From: Micromonospora coriariae
Lineage (GTDB): Bacteria; Actinomycetota; Actinomycetes; Mycobacteriales; Micromonosporaceae
Assembly (NCBI RefSeq): GCF_900091455.1
Contig: NZ_LT607412.1
Location: 2,976,001-3,040,000, forward strand
Length of the DNA stretch: 64,000 nt
Direction: 5' to 3'
The notes below the pieces were generated by a model, which was not told the DNA's origin, ran no database searches, and saw nothing but the letters and a program-made list of their open reading frames with translations. Each line of letters opens with the position of its first letter. The stretch's first letter is position 1. Shown piece after piece: positions 1-8,871 of this stretch. The position numbers and the translations under genes were made by a program.

Positions 1-339
1 CGACAGCCGGCTGAGCGCCGCACGGACGTCGACCAGCCGCACGACGCCGTCATGGCGGTCCAACGCGGCAGCCTCGGTCAGCTCCACGGGCGGCGGTACG
101 GCCCGTTGGGCCCGCCAATGGTTGGCCAACAGCCGACGAGCGACCCCGTACAGCCAGGGCAACGTCCGCGCCGGAAGTTCAGACCGACGCCGCCAGGCCA
201 CCAGGAACACCTCCTGGGCAAGTTCCTCCGCCGCCGTCAGACCGTCGAGTCGCCGCAGTCCGTAGCGCACGACGTCTGGATAGTGCCGCGCGTAGATCCC
301 GCGGAACCAGTCGGCTCCCCGGGCGTTGACTTCCCTCAT
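1..339 (-). CDS. ECF-type RNA polymerase sigma factor (partial, cut by window edge)
   Basis: The first 113 codons of a minus-strand gene are visible, from ATG at 339 to the window edge. The protein shows sigma-70 region 2: an early helix with YARHYPDVVRYGLRR, then the core-binding stretch EELAQEVFLVAWRR and the region 2.4-like WLYGVARRLLANHWR. Region 4, which reads the -35 element, lies outside the window. Extracytoplasmic-function sigma factors direct core polymerase to stress promoters and usually have an anti-sigma partner next to them. That partner would lie to the left and cannot be seen. The family call is firm; the subgroup is not assignable. Confidence 0.85.
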   Translation of the reverse strand, partial: MREVNARGADWFRGIYARHYPDVVRYGLRRLDGLTAAEELAQEVFLVAWRRRSELPARTLPWLYGVARRLLANHWRAQRAVPPPVELTEAAALDRHDGVVRLVDVRAALSRLS

Positions 340-504
340 ACCCCTACTTGTGTCAGTGAGCGGCCGGGGGTTACCGAACCTGGACCGTATCCGCTCGCTC
401 GCGTCCCACCATCTACTGCGACTCGTGACGGGGAATCGCAGGGTGCTCGCGTCGGTAGCTGCCTTCTCGCTGCTTCCGGCAGAACAGTGAGCGCCGGAAA
501 CGAA

Positions 505-532
505 TCAAGGCCCCTCGGTGGAGGGGCCTTGA
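505..532 (-). terminator. Perfect 12-4-12 hairpin downstream of tRNA-Pro
   Basis: A perfect inverted repeat has arms TCAAGGCCCCTC and GAGGGGCCTTGA with a GGTG loop. It lies 10 nt beyond the 3' end of the tRNA on the minus strand. It has no long U tract, as is common for actinobacterial terminators. It would separate the tRNA from the sigma-factor gene. Confidence 0.8.
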
Positions 533-542
533 CCTTTACCTC

Positions 543-619
<77 letters not shown>

Positions 620-701
620 AGGCGTGCCGACAAATAGTAGCCCACCCGTCCCGATGGTCAAACTCGGTACCCCCGGCGGCCGGCCCCTGCCCGGAGCAGC
701 C

Positions 702-779
702 AAGATCCGCGCAACGTCAGGGATGTTGTGGTCTCGCGGCGCGGTGAGGCGGCTGTTTCCCTGAAGTCGTGTGGATCTT
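702..779. repeat. 78-bp imperfect inverted-repeat element (A)
   Basis: The 22-nt ends (AAGATCC...TCAGGGA, and its reverse complement ending in GGATCTT) match at about 18 of 22 positions and face each other across a loop of roughly 35 nt. The element fills the gap between tRNA-Pro and the 3' end of the phosphoesterase gene. It could act as a terminator for that gene, but it looks like a dispersed palindromic element. Copy number could not be counted here. Confidence 0.55.
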
Positions 780-823
780 GACGCAGGGCGGCCGGGTCGC
801 GGCACCGGGCGCGCCGGGGCGGG

Positions 824-1717
824 TCAGCGGGGGATCAGGGTGAGGATTGTCGCCTCGGGGGGGCAGGCGAAGCGGACCGGGGCGGTCGGGTGGGTGCCCA
901 GGCCCGCGGAGACGTGCAGCCAGGAGTCCGAGCCCGGCCACCGGTGCAGCCCGCTCGCCATCGAGCGGGGCAGCCCGCAGTTGGTCACCAACGCACCGAC
1001 GCCGGGTACGCAGACCTGCCCGCCGTGGGTGTGCCCGGCCAGCAGCAGCCCGAAGCCGTCCGCGGCCATCTGGTCCAGCACCCGCGGTTCGGGGGAGTGC
1101 GCCATTGCGATGGACAGGTCCGCCGAGGACGAGATGGCGCCGTCCACGGCCCCGTAGTCGTCCCGCTCGATGTGCGGGTCGTCCACGCCCACCAGGTCGA
1201 TCTGCCGACCGCCGGCCTTGAGCATGCTGCGGGCGTTGTTCAGGTCCAACCAGCCGGCGCCGGTGAACACCTGCCGCAGCTCCTTGTAGGGCAGGTCGAC
1301 GCCCTCGGTGTACTCCCGGTCGGGCAGGAAGTAGGTGAACGGGTTCTTCCATACGGGCCCGGTGTAGTCGTTGGAGCCGAACACGAAGGCGCCCGGGTAG
1401 TCCAGCAGCGGTTGCAGCGCCCGCAGCACCCCGGGCACCGCCCCCGGGTGCGCCATGTTGTCGCCGGTCACCACGACCAGGTCCGGGTCGAGGGCGGCCA
1501 GCGACGCCACCCAGTGCTGCTTGCGCGCCTGGTCGGGCATCATGTGCAGGTCCGACAGGTGGAGCACGCGCAGCGGCTCCGCGTCGGCCGGCAGCATCGG
1601 TACGTCGTACCGCCGCAGGGTGAACCTGTTGCGCTCGACGAGTGACGCGTACGCGAGGGTGGCCGCTCCGACCGCGGCGGTTCCGGCGGCGAGCCGGAAT
1701 AGTGTGCGCTTTCGCAT
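824..1717 (-). CDS. Membrane-anchored calcineurin-like metallophosphoesterase (YkuE-like)
   Basis: This 297-residue protein has an N-terminal signal-anchor (residues 5-25, RTLFRLAAGTAAVGAATL) followed by the metallophosphoesterase signature blocks: LSDLHMM near 55, VVTGDN, GSNDY in place of the usual GNHE, and GHTHGGQ near the C-terminus. Family members hydrolyse phosphoesters at a two-metal centre. The anchor suggests that it works at the outer membrane face, possibly on lipid or wall phosphoesters, but the substrate is unknown. ATG 1717 is chosen because the signal-anchor follows it directly. It is divergent from yqeY with 25 nt between the starts. In M. tuberculosis an equivalent gene lies beside ponA2. 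Confidence 0.85.
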   Translation of the reverse strand: MRKRTLFRLAAGTAAVGAATLAYASLVERNRFTLRRYDVPMLPADAEPLRVLHLSDLHMMPDQARKQHWVASLAALDPDLVVVTGDNMAHPGAVPGVLRALQPLLDYPGAFVFGSNDYTGPVWKNPFTYFLPDREYTEGVDLPYKELRQVFTGAGWLDLNNARSMLKAGGRQIDLVGVDDPHIERDDYGAVDGAISSSADLSIAMAHSPEPRVLDQMAADGFGLLLAGHTHGGQVCVPGVGALVTNCGLPRSMASGLHRWPGSDSWLHVSAGLGTHPTAPVRFACPPEATILTLIPR

Positions 1718-1728
1718 GCCGTTCAGGG

Positions 1729-1734
1729 TAGTTT
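1729..1734 (+). promoter_or_regulatory. -10 box of yqeY (leaderless)
   Basis: TAGTTT ends 8 nt before the ATG, and no ribosome binding site intervenes. The transcript probably starts at or next to the start codon. Confidence 0.5.
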
Positions 1735-1742
1735 GACCGTCC

Positions 1743-2198
1743 ATGAGCACGCTGAAGGACCGCCTCACTGCCGACATGCGTTCCGCGCTCAAGGCGCGCG
1801 ACGAGCTGACCACCTCCACGCTACGGATGGCCCTGGCCGCCGTCGGCACCGCCGAGGTCGCCGGCAAGGCCAAGCGCGAGCTCACCGACGACGAGGTGCT
1901 CGCGGTGCTGACCAAGGAGGCGAAGAAGCGCCGGGAGGCGGCCACCGCCTTCGCCGACGCGGGCCGCGCCGAGCAGGCGGCGAAGGAGACCGCCGAGGGT
2001 GAGGTGCTGGACCGCTACCTGCCCAAGCAGCTCTCGGACGCCGAGTTGACCGAGCTGGTGTCGGGGGCGCTCGCCGCGGGCGGCTTCACCGGTAAGGCCC
2101 AGATGGGCCCGGCGATGAAGGCGGCCCAGGCCGCGGTGGCCGGCCAGGCCGAGGGTGGTCGGGTGGCCGCCGAGGTACGCCGCCAGCTCGGCCTCTGA
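1743..2198 (+). CDS. yqeY: GatB/YqeY domain protein
   Basis: This 151-residue, helical, charged protein has the YqeY pattern throughout: an N-terminal LKDRLTADMRSALKARD, a middle KRELTDDEVLAVLTKEAKKRREAA, and the C-terminal module YLPKQLSDAELTELV followed by GKAQMGPAMKA. The C-terminal half is the tRNA-binding-type helical domain shared with GatB of the amidotransferase. Stand-alone YqeY proteins have no settled role. It ends just before a bidirectional hairpin that separates it from the convergent penicillin-binding protein gene. The family call is firm; the function is not known. Confidence 0.9.
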   Translation: MSTLKDRLTADMRSALKARDELTTSTLRMALAAVGTAEVAGKAKRELTDDEVLAVLTKEAKKRREAATAFADAGRAEQAAKETAEGEVLDRYLPKQLSDAELTELVSGALAAGGFTGKAQMGPAMKAAQAAVAGQAEGGRVAAEVRRQLGL

Positions 2199-2255
2199 CA
2201 CCGGCGGCACCCGGACCGGCGGGGTTCCGATACCGCGCGCACAGTCCGGGCAGAC

Positions 2256-2291
2256 GAAACGGGCGGGCACCCGAGGGTGTCCGCCCGTTTC
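2256..2291. terminator. Bidirectional terminator between yqeY and ponA
   Basis: The arms GAAACGGGCGGGCACCC and GGGTGTCCGCCCGTTTC pair over 17 positions with a single G-T wobble and a 2-nt gap. The left arm begins with GAAA and the right arm ends with TTTC, so each strand carries a short terminal T run. It lies between the convergent stop codons at 2198 and 2312. Confidence 0.85.
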
Positions 2292-2311
2292 ATTGGTCCT
2301 GCTCGGTCGCC

Positions 2312-4762
2312 TCAGCCGCCGGGGCGGCCCGTGCCGGGTCGACCAGGCCGGTTGCCGGGTTGGTCCGGGTTGCCGGGCGTGGTGCCACCCGGCGGCGGAG
2401 TCCCGCCGCCGCTGCTGACCTGGATGGTGACCACCCCGCCCTTGATGGTGCGCCCGTCCGGGCTGGTGCCGGCGGCGGTGCCGGCCGGGCACGTCGAGGT
2501 CACCTTCGTGTCGGAGACGACCGGCTCGAAGCTGGCGTTCCTGAGCCGGGACTTCGCGCTGTCCACCGACGAGCACTTCACGTCGGGGATGCTGCGCTGG
2601 TCACCCTCGGCGATCTTGCGGCCCGGCGGTTCGAAGTTGACGCGCGGCTTGTGCTTCATGGCGTCCCGAAGCGTCTCGTACACCGGCGGGTTGATGCCGT
2701 CCTTCTCCTTGTGCTTCATCTCGACGTTGGTCTGTGGCCAGTCCGGGTCGGCCATGATGCCGGCCACCGAGTACTGCTTGGTCATCGCGACCAGGGCTGC
2801 GGTCTTCTCCGAGTCGGTGGTGCCGGACTTGCCGGCCACCGGCGCTTTGACGACGCCCTTCACGACGCCGGCGGTGCGGCTGCCGCCGCACTTGCTGGTG
2901 CTGGAGTTGTCACCGACCGGGCAGCGGGCGGCGTCCACGGCGGCTCGGGCCACGTCGGTGCTGAACCGCTTCTCGCAGCGCGGGTTGGCGATGTCCAGCT
3001 TCTTGCCCTCCGGGTCGCGGATCTCCTGGACCGGGATCGGCTCGCAGTACTTGCCGTCCGCCGCGATGGTCGCGTACGCGTTGGCCAGGTCGAGCGGGGT
3101 CGCCGACGAGACACCGAGGGTGAACGCTCCCCAGTCGTGGGCGTACGCCTTGTTGTTGGCCCAGTCGTTTTCCTCGCTGACCCGGAAGTTGATGCCGGCC
3201 CGCTTGGCGGCGTCGACCACGTTCTCCGCACCCACCTGCTGCTGTAGCGGGACGAAGTAGGTGTTGACCGACTGGGCGAACGCGCTCCACATGGTCTGCA
3301 CGCCGCCGGGCTTCTGGTTGGAGTTGGTCGGGCAGTAGAAGTGGGTGCCCTTGCAGGCGGCGGGGCTGCCCTGCTTGACGACGTACTCCGACTTGAACTG
3401 CTGCTGCGCGTTGATGGTGTAGCTGAGCGGGATGCCCTTCTCCAGCGCCGCCAGGATCGTGAAGATCTTGAAGGTCGACCCGGCCTGGTAGCCGGTGATG
3501 CCGTCGCCGCCGGTGAGCAGCGGGTTGACCGTCGCCGGATAGTTGCCCCGGATGCCCTTCCGCTTCTTCGCGGGATCGCTGGACAGCTTGTTCTTCGGGT
3601 TCTTCGGGTCGTCCAGCTTGAACTGCCGGTTGACCGCGAGCGCCCGGACCCGGCCGCTGCCGGGCTCGACCACCGCGACCATGGCGGCTTCCTTGCTGTT
3701 CTCGCTCTTGGCCCTGCGGACCGCCCGGTCCGCGCCGTTCTGCGCCTGAACCTCGAGCGAGGTCACGATGTTGTAGCCGCCGCTCTTCAGCCGCCGCTCC
3801 CGGTCGTACGAGGTCGAGCCGAACGTCTCCTGCTGCATCCACCAGCGGTAGAAGTAGTCGCAGAAGAAGCCCCAGCTGTTGACGTTGGCGGCGACGCAGC
3901 CGTTCGGGGTGCGCTTGTCCTTCACCACGAGCTTGGTCGCCTTGGCCGCGTCGGCCTCCTGCTGGCTGATGGCCTTGATGTCGACCATGTTCTGGATGAC
4001 GTAGTTGCGTCGGTTCAGCGCGAGCGGGAAGCCCGCCTTGGTGGTCGGGTCGTTGGTGGTCGGCGCCTTCACCATCCCGGCCAGCAGCGCCGCTTCCTCG
4101 ATCTTCAGCTTGCTCGGCGGCTTGCCGAAGTAGACCTGGCTGGCGGCGAAGACGCCGTACGCGCCGTTGCCGAACGAGGCCAGGTTGAGGTAGCGGGTGA
4201 GGATTTCGTCCTTGGTGAACTCCTTGTCGACCTGCAGGGCCAGCCGCATCTCACGGAGCTTGCGGGCGCTGGTGTCCTCGGTCGCCGCGACCACGTCGGC
4301 CGGGTGGGTGGCCGAGTACGCGATGGCCAGCCGGACGTACTGCATGGTCAGCGTCGAGGCGCCCTGCCGGCCGGCGCTCTCGTTCTGGTTGTTCACGAAC
4401 GCGCGGGCGACACCGTTGATGTCGACGCCGTTGTGCTTGTAGAAGTCATGGTCTTCGGCCGCGATGATGGCCTTCTGCATGTACGGCGAGATGTCGGGGA
4501 GCTTCACGTCGCGCCGGTTCTCGTCGTACATGATCGCCAGCGGTGTCTTGCCGTCCGAGGCGTACAGGTAGCTGATCTGTGGCGCGCGGGCCACCGTCAG
4601 CTCCGTGGGCAGGGCGCCGAAGGTCTCGGCGCCGGCCTTGGCGGCCAGGCCGGACATCGCCACCGCGGGGAAGGCCGCCGCGGCGACCACCACGCCGGCC
4701 AACAGGCCGCACACGAGCAGCGATGCGGCGTTGGTCAGCACATTGTGGTCACGTTTCCGCAT
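2312..4762 (-). CDS. ponA: Class A penicillin-binding protein with PASTA domain (PonA2-like)
   Basis: This 816-residue bifunctional peptidoglycan synthase has a short cytoplasmic start and a membrane helix at about 10-35. A GT51 glycosyltransferase follows, with AAEDHDFYKHNG at about 101-112 and GASTLTMQ at about 134. The transpeptidase carries the active-site GSTFK, the SVN triad and the third box KSGTT, where KTG is more usual. A PASTA domain (IPDVKCSSVDSA...) and a Pro/Gly-rich tail close the protein. ATG 4762 is preferred because GAGGTGA precedes it. An in-frame start at 4861 would add a charged extension. The gene is divergent from whiB, as ponA2 and whiB4 are neighbours in M. tuberculosis. 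Confidence 0.94.
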   Translation of the reverse strand: MRKRDHNVLTNAASLLVCGLLAGVVVAAAAFPAVAMSGLAAKAGAETFGALPTELTVARAPQISYLYASDGKTPLAIMYDENRRDVKLPDISPYMQKAIIAAEDHDFYKHNGVDINGVARAFVNNQNESAGRQGASTLTMQYVRLAIAYSATHPADVVAATEDTSARKLREMRLALQVDKEFTKDEILTRYLNLASFGNGAYGVFAASQVYFGKPPSKLKIEEAALLAGMVKAPTTNDPTTKAGFPLALNRRNYVIQNMVDIKAISQQEADAAKATKLVVKDKRTPNGCVAANVNSWGFFCDYFYRWWMQQETFGSTSYDRERRLKSGGYNIVTSLEVQAQNGADRAVRRAKSENSKEAAMVAVVEPGSGRVRALAVNRQFKLDDPKNPKNKLSSDPAKKRKGIRGNYPATVNPLLTGGDGITGYQAGSTFKIFTILAALEKGIPLSYTINAQQQFKSEYVVKQGSPAACKGTHFYCPTNSNQKPGGVQTMWSAFAQSVNTYFVPLQQQVGAENVVDAAKRAGINFRVSEENDWANNKAYAHDWGAFTLGVSSATPLDLANAYATIAADGKYCEPIPVQEIRDPEGKKLDIANPRCEKRFSTDVARAAVDAARCPVGDNSSTSKCGGSRTAGVVKGVVKAPVAGKSGTTDSEKTAALVAMTKQYSVAGIMADPDWPQTNVEMKHKEKDGINPPVYETLRDAMKHKPRVNFEPPGRKIAEGDQRSIPDVKCSSVDSAKSRLRNASFEPVVSDTKVTSTCPAGTAAGTSPDGRTIKGGVVTIQVSSGGGTPPPGGTTPGNPDQPGNRPGRPGTGRPGG

Positions 4763-5167
4763 CCAGGTCACCTCAGCAGGGTACGCGAGTAGGGAACGAG
4801 GGGCGCCGGGGAGTTGTTTCCCCATTTCCTGCGCGCGCTGCCCTCGTTGTGCTAAACGCACGACCCCCGGTGCGTGGTTGCGTCTGACCTGGCGTGAGTC
4901 TCCACCGATCGAAGGAGGCGGCGCAGCGTTTTCGCCGACCTCGACGGGGTAACCGGCGGTCGAGCGCCCGGGAAGCCGGGAGTGTCCGGAATGATGGATT
5001 TCGTCGACAACGTTGCGTAATCAGTCGACTACAGAGCATGATGGGGGACGGCGACAGCGCCACATGTCGTTCGCGCCGCCTTGGGGAAGGCGAGCCGGGC
5101 GATCGGGGGGAATTGCCGGCTGACGTGCATCGAGGTCGGTAGGTACTGCAAGGGGGGACGTGTACAC
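4763..5167. other. 405-nt divergent intergenic region ponA / whiB
   Basis: No credible gene was found; the short open frames here lack family features and ribosome binding sites. The stretch must hold the promoters of both flanking genes, but no convincing -35/-10 pair was picked out. The part near whiB (about 4980-5045) is less GC-rich than the surroundings. Confidence 0.5.
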
Positions 5168-5488
5168 ATGGGCATGATCACTGACTGGCCGTCGCTGGCG
5201 GCGTGTCAGAACGGGGACCCGGACGCGTTGTTCGTACAGGGCGCCGAACAGAACGTGGCGAAGCGGATCTGCCGGAGCTGCCCAGTTCGGTACGAGTGCC
5301 TGGCCGACGCGCTGGACAACCGGATCGAGTTCGGTGTGTGGGGTGGCATGACCGAACGCGAACGCCGAGCGCTACTGCGTCGTCACCCGCAGGTGACGAG
5401 CTGGCGCAAGATGTTCGAGGCCGCGATGAAGAAGAACAGCAAGGACAAGGCCGGCAAGGACAAGATCCTCGTCAGCGCGGCCACCTGA
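5168..5488 (+). CDS. whiB: WhiB-family iron-sulfur regulator (WhiB4-like by context)
   Basis: This 106-residue protein has the four cysteines of the WhiB cluster site (C13, C35, C38, C44), the G(V/I)WGG turn as GVWGGM at about 56-61, and a basic C-terminal tail rich in lysine (KKNSKDKAGKDK) that would contact DNA. WhiB proteins carry a 4Fe-4S cluster that senses oxygen, NO or redox state. They often act with the principal sigma factor. ATG 5168 follows AAGGGGGGAC with good spacing. The position between ponA and an ArsA-like pair matches whiB4 of M. tuberculosis. Its stop lies 6 nt from the stop of the convergent ATPase. Confidence 0.93.
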   Translation: MGMITDWPSLAACQNGDPDALFVQGAEQNVAKRICRSCPVRYECLADALDNRIEFGVWGGMTERERRALLRRHPQVTSWRKMFEAAMKKNSKDKAGKDKILVSAAT

Positions 5489-5494
5489 CGCCGG

Positions 5495-6643
5495 TCACGG
5501 CCGGCTGATCGCCGCGCCGATCGTCCGCAACCCGTCGACGTCGTGCACGTCGGCGGGTTGCGCCGTCACCGACACCGCTGGCACCGCCGGGAACGCCTCG
5601 GTGAACCGCGCGGCCACCTGCTGCTCGCGTACCGCCTGGCGGGCCAGCGCGGCGTGCGCCCGCAGCACGTCGGCGGTGGCCTCGTGCCCACCCACCTCGG
5701 CCAGCCGCTCCGCGGCGGCCCGGCTCCGTTCGGCGTCCAGCTCCGGCACCGCGGGCCGGTGCACCCGGTTGAGCACCAGGCCGGCCAGCGGCATGTTCTC
5801 CTCCCGCAGTCGGCCGGCGAAGTAGGCGGCCTCCCGGACCGCGTCCGGCTCCGGCGCCGCGACCAGCACGAAGGCCGTCTCCCGTGCCTGGAGGATGCGG
5901 TACGTCTGCTCGGCCCGCTGGCGGAAACCGCCGAACATGGAGTCCAGCGCGGCCACGAAGCCGGACAGGTCGGTGAGCAGCTGCGCGCCGAGCACCTTCT
6001 GCACCACCTTCGAGAACATCCCGAACGAGGCGGTGACCAGGCTGAACATGCTCCGCCCACCGCTGCGGGCCGGTGCCAGCAGCAGTCGCAGCATGCGGCC
6101 GTCGAGGAAGCGGGAGAGCCGGGCCGGCGCGTCCAGGAAGTCGAGCGCGGAGCGGGACGGCGGCGTGTCCACGACGATCAGGTCCCACTCGCCCCGGGCG
6201 TGCAACTGGCCGAGCTTCTCCATCGCCATGTATTCCTGTGTGCCGGCGAAGGTCGAACTCATCGCCTGGTAGAAGGGGTTGGCGAAGATGTCCGCCGCCT
6301 TCGCCGGATCGGTGTGCTGCAGCACCACGTCGTCGAAGGTGCGCTTCATGTCCAGCATCATGGCGTGCAGTTCGCCGCCGCTGGTCTCGACGTCGATCCC
6401 CTTGACCTGGCGGGGCGTGTTGTCCAGCTCGGTCAGGCCCAGTGACTGGGCCAACCGGCGGGCCGGGTCGATGGTGAGCACCACCGTGCGTCGGCCGTGG
6501 TGCTCGGCGGCCCGCAGCGCCAGCGCGGCGGCCGTGGTCGTCTTTCCCACCCCGCCGGCACCGCAACACACGACGATCCGCACGCCCGGGTCGGCGAGGA
6601 TCTTGTCGACGTCCAGCTGCGGCGCCGCGTCTTCGGAAGGCAC
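5495..6643 (-). CDS. ArsA/Get3-like ATPase, partner 1
   Basis: This 382-residue P-loop ATPase of the ArsA/GET3 type has the deviant Walker A CCGAGGVGKTTTA near the N-terminus, the switch I region LTIDPARRLAQSLG, and the Walker B-like VDTPPSRSALDFL. ArsA-type proteins couple nucleotide state to handling of a membrane protein or an anion pump. No ArsB-type pump lies in the window. The gene follows a second ATPase of the same family, as Rv3680 follows Rv3679 in M. tuberculosis, where the two are described as a Get3-like pair. GTG 6643 is used; a TTG sits directly before it at 6646, and no strong ribosome binding site decides between them. Confidence 0.85.
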   Translation of the reverse strand: MPSEDAAPQLDVDKILADPGVRIVVCCGAGGVGKTTTAAALALRAAEHHGRRTVVLTIDPARRLAQSLGLTELDNTPRQVKGIDVETSGGELHAMMLDMKRTFDDVVLQHTDPAKAADIFANPFYQAMSSTFAGTQEYMAMEKLGQLHARGEWDLIVVDTPPSRSALDFLDAPARLSRFLDGRMLRLLLAPARSGGRSMFSLVTASFGMFSKVVQKVLGAQLLTDLSGFVAALDSMFGGFRQRAEQTYRILQARETAFVLVAAPEPDAVREAAYFAGRLREENMPLAGLVLNRVHRPAVPELDAERSRAAAERLAEVGGHEATADVLRAHAALARQAVREQQVAARFTEAFPAVPAVSVTAQPADVHDVDGLRTIGAAISRP

Positions 6644-6700
6644 CAATCGAGCGTATCGGGCCGGGTGGGTCCATGCGCCCGTGCCGACCTCAGGTGTGAG

Positions 6701-7678
6701 TCAATCCGCCCGGAGGAGAGCCTGAGCCAGCGTCGCGAGCCCCGCCCGGTCCACCCCGTCGGTGAGCAACGGCAGCTCGGTCATCGGCAGCCCCAGCTCC
6801 ACCAGCTCGGCCCGCAGTGAATCCTCCAACTCGCGCCGGATGAGCTGGTCACGCGCCTCGTCGTGCAGGCCGGCGACGGTTTCCCGGTCGGCCGGCAGCC
6901 CGGCGGCGACCAGCCCGCGCCTCAGCTCGGCCGCGGTGACCGCCCGGCCGGAGGGCACCGGTGGCCGCGTGCCGTTGACGATCACCCGCCCGATCCCGAA
7001 GCCGAGCGAGGTCAGGTCGGCGATGGCGTCCACCGTCTCCTGCACCGGCATCTCCTCCAGCAGCGTGACCACGTGCACCGCGGTTATCGGGGACCGCAGC
7101 AGCGCCGCGACCCCCTCGCTCTGGGTCTTGATCGGGCCCACCTTGGCCAGCCGGGCCGTCTCGGCCGTGACGTTGAGGAACCGGCCGATCCGCCCGGTCG
7201 GCGGTGCGTCCAGCACCACCGCGTCGTAAACGCGCCGCTGCCCGGACGTGCGGGTGGTGGCCTCCTTCGCCTTGCCGGTGAGCAGCACGTCGCGCAGGCC
7301 CGGGGCGATGGTGGTGGCGAAATCGATGGCGCCGAGCTTGCGCAGCGCCCGACCGGCCGCACCCAGCTTGTAGAACATGTCGAGGTATTCGAGCAACGCC
7401 TCCTCGGCGTCCACCGCCAGCGCGCGCACCTCACCGCCGCCCGGGGCGTCAGCGAGGTGCCGCTCCTCGTACGGCAGCGGGTCGATGCCGAAGAGCTGGG
7501 CGATGCCCTGCCGCCCCTCGACCTCCACCAGCAGGGTGCGCCGGCCGCCGGCGGCCAGCGCCAGGGCCAGCGCCGCCGCCACGCTGGTCTTGCCGGTGCC
7601 ACCCTTGCCGGTCACCACGTGGAGACGGGCCGACCATCCGGTACCGGCCGGGTCGGTCGGCCGCTCAGCTGCACGCAC
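6701..7678 (-). CDS. ArsA/Get3-like ATPase, partner 2
   Basis: This 325-residue protein starts with GTG. Walker A is VTGKGGTGKTSVA at about 22-34, switch I is LLVEVEGRQGIAQLFG, and the Walker B-like segment is VLDAPPTGRIGRFL. It has a single ATPase half, so it would work as a homodimer or as a heterodimer with the product of the next gene, 57 nt downstream. The two proteins differ in their nucleotide loops (GAGGVGKTT against GKGGTGKTS). Such asymmetry fits a heterodimer, but that is inference. The conserved position next to whiB suggests a role in the same redox or envelope response. Confidence 0.85.
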   Translation of the reverse strand: MRAAERPTDPAGTGWSARLHVVTGKGGTGKTSVAAALALALAAGGRRTLLVEVEGRQGIAQLFGIDPLPYEERHLADAPGGGEVRALAVDAEEALLEYLDMFYKLGAAGRALRKLGAIDFATTIAPGLRDVLLTGKAKEATTRTSGQRRVYDAVVLDAPPTGRIGRFLNVTAETARLAKVGPIKTQSEGVAALLRSPITAVHVVTLLEEMPVQETVDAIADLTSLGFGIGRVIVNGTRPPVPSGRAVTAAELRRGLVAAGLPADRETVAGLHDEARDQLIRRELEDSLRAELVELGLPMTELPLLTDGVDRAGLATLAQALLRAD

Positions 7679-7704
7679 CCGTCGAGCCTATCCAGGCCTG
7701 CCGG

Positions 7705-8514
7705 TCACGCGACCTCGCAGACCCACCAACCCGACTTCTGCACCACCGTGAAGCGCAGGTCCTGGTCGGCCACCTTCTCGTCCGAGGTCGTCATGGTGAT
7801 CCGGGTGGAGACGGTGGCCCGTGCCCCGGTCTGGTTGTCCACCTTCGGGCTGGTCCACCGGAAGCGGGGGTTCTTGTACTCGGCGGCGTACTTCTGCACC
7901 TCGGCGACCTTCGCGGCGATCTTCTCGTCGTCCCGGGAGGCCGCGCAGACGCGGCTGGCCGCCTTGGTCGCGTCGCGATCCTTGTAGACCGCTGTGAGGA
8001 ACTCGTCGACGGCGACCGCCGGTTCCTTCGCTCCCTCGCCGGTCTCGGCGTTGCGCAGGGTCAGGAACGCCACCACGCCGCCGCCCACGCAGAGCACCAT
8101 GATCACGACGAGCGCGATGGCCGCGATCAGCAGGCCGCGCTTCTTCCTGGGTGCGGCGGTGCCCGGGTACGGGGGGTAGCCGGGCGGGGGTGACGGGATC
8201 GCCGACGGGTCCTGGGCACCCGGTGCCGGGGCCGAGCCGCCCGGGCCCTCGGGCTGGCGCGTGCCACCAGCAGCGCCGGGTTGCCCGGGCAGAGTCGGTT
8301 GGGTGGGGAAGGTCGACCCGGCCGGGGACGCCGGGAAGACCGGCCCGCCGGGGGACGCCGGGAGCGCCGGCCTGTCGGGCTGGGCGGGTAGGGCGAGCGG
8401 GCCGGGCTGTGCCGTGGGGGCCGGCTGGTCGGGAACGGCCGGACCGGCGGGATCCGGGTGGGCCGGCGGCACTGCGGGCGGCCCGGCCTGGTCGCCGCTG
8501 GGCGGTTGGGTCAT
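7705..8514 (-). CDS. Pro-rich single-pass membrane protein with extracytoplasmic C-terminal domain
   Basis: This protein has 269 residues. The first 140 or so are a low-complexity Pro/Ala/Gly/Gln-rich cytoplasmic tail. A membrane helix follows (KKRGLLIAAIALVVIMVLC), then an exported domain of about 105 residues beginning AVDEFLTAVYKDRDATKAA and ending SGWWVCEVA. The exported part has the size and pattern of the small DUF4878/NTF2-like domains. ATG 8514 follows GGGGGAAAG. A second protein of the same build is encoded at 56861. No function can be assigned. Confidence 0.75.
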   Translation of the reverse strand: MTQPPSGDQAGPPAVPPAHPDPAGPAVPDQPAPTAQPGPLALPAQPDRPALPASPGGPVFPASPAGSTFPTQPTLPGQPGAAGGTRQPEGPGGSAPAPGAQDPSAIPSPPPGYPPYPGTAAPRKKRGLLIAAIALVVIMVLCVGGGVVAFLTLRNAETGEGAKEPAVAVDEFLTAVYKDRDATKAASRVCAASRDDEKIAAKVAEVQKYAAEYKNPRFRWTSPKVDNQTGARATVSTRITMTTSDEKVADQDLRFTVVQKSGWWVCEVA

Positions 8515-8871
8515 GTCTTTCCCCCGGGGGGTGCGGCGCCCGCCGCCACCCCTGGCGCCGAGCGTGATCGAGCGGGTGGCCGGCGCTGATACGACCGTCC
8601 GACCGGAAGGGTAGCGGTCAATCATCGAACCGGTGTCGCCCCTGCCGCCCCGTGCGGGCGACCGATCTGGCGGACCGGATCCTCGGCGCGGTGCCCGGTC
8701 CGGCCTCTCACCTGCGATGTGTCGCATATGTGACTGGGGGTTACCGGCCGTGCGCGTCCTGTTGGCGGGACTGCGGCAGCGGACCTACCTTCGATCCCGG
8801 GTGCGGGGGTCGGGGCGGATGGATGGTCCGGACCGGAGGCGTGATCCGACAGGTACGACCGGAGGCAGTGC
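8515..8871. other. 357-nt divergent intergenic region
   Basis: This is the gap between two divergent starts. It contains TGCGA-TGTG-TCGCA at 8713-8726, a perfect 5-4-5 inverted repeat that could be an operator. No gene or RNA was recognised. Confidence 0.4.

Noticed and set aside
2277..3260. Long plus-strand open frame opposite the penicillin-binding protein gene
   Set aside because: It is an antisense shadow. In DNA this GC-rich, stop codons are rare in all frames, and the translation has no family features, whereas the minus strand encodes a complete PBP.
4773..5063. Small open frames between ponA and whiB
   Set aside because: No ribosome binding sites, Arg-rich random-looking products, overlapping frames on both strands.
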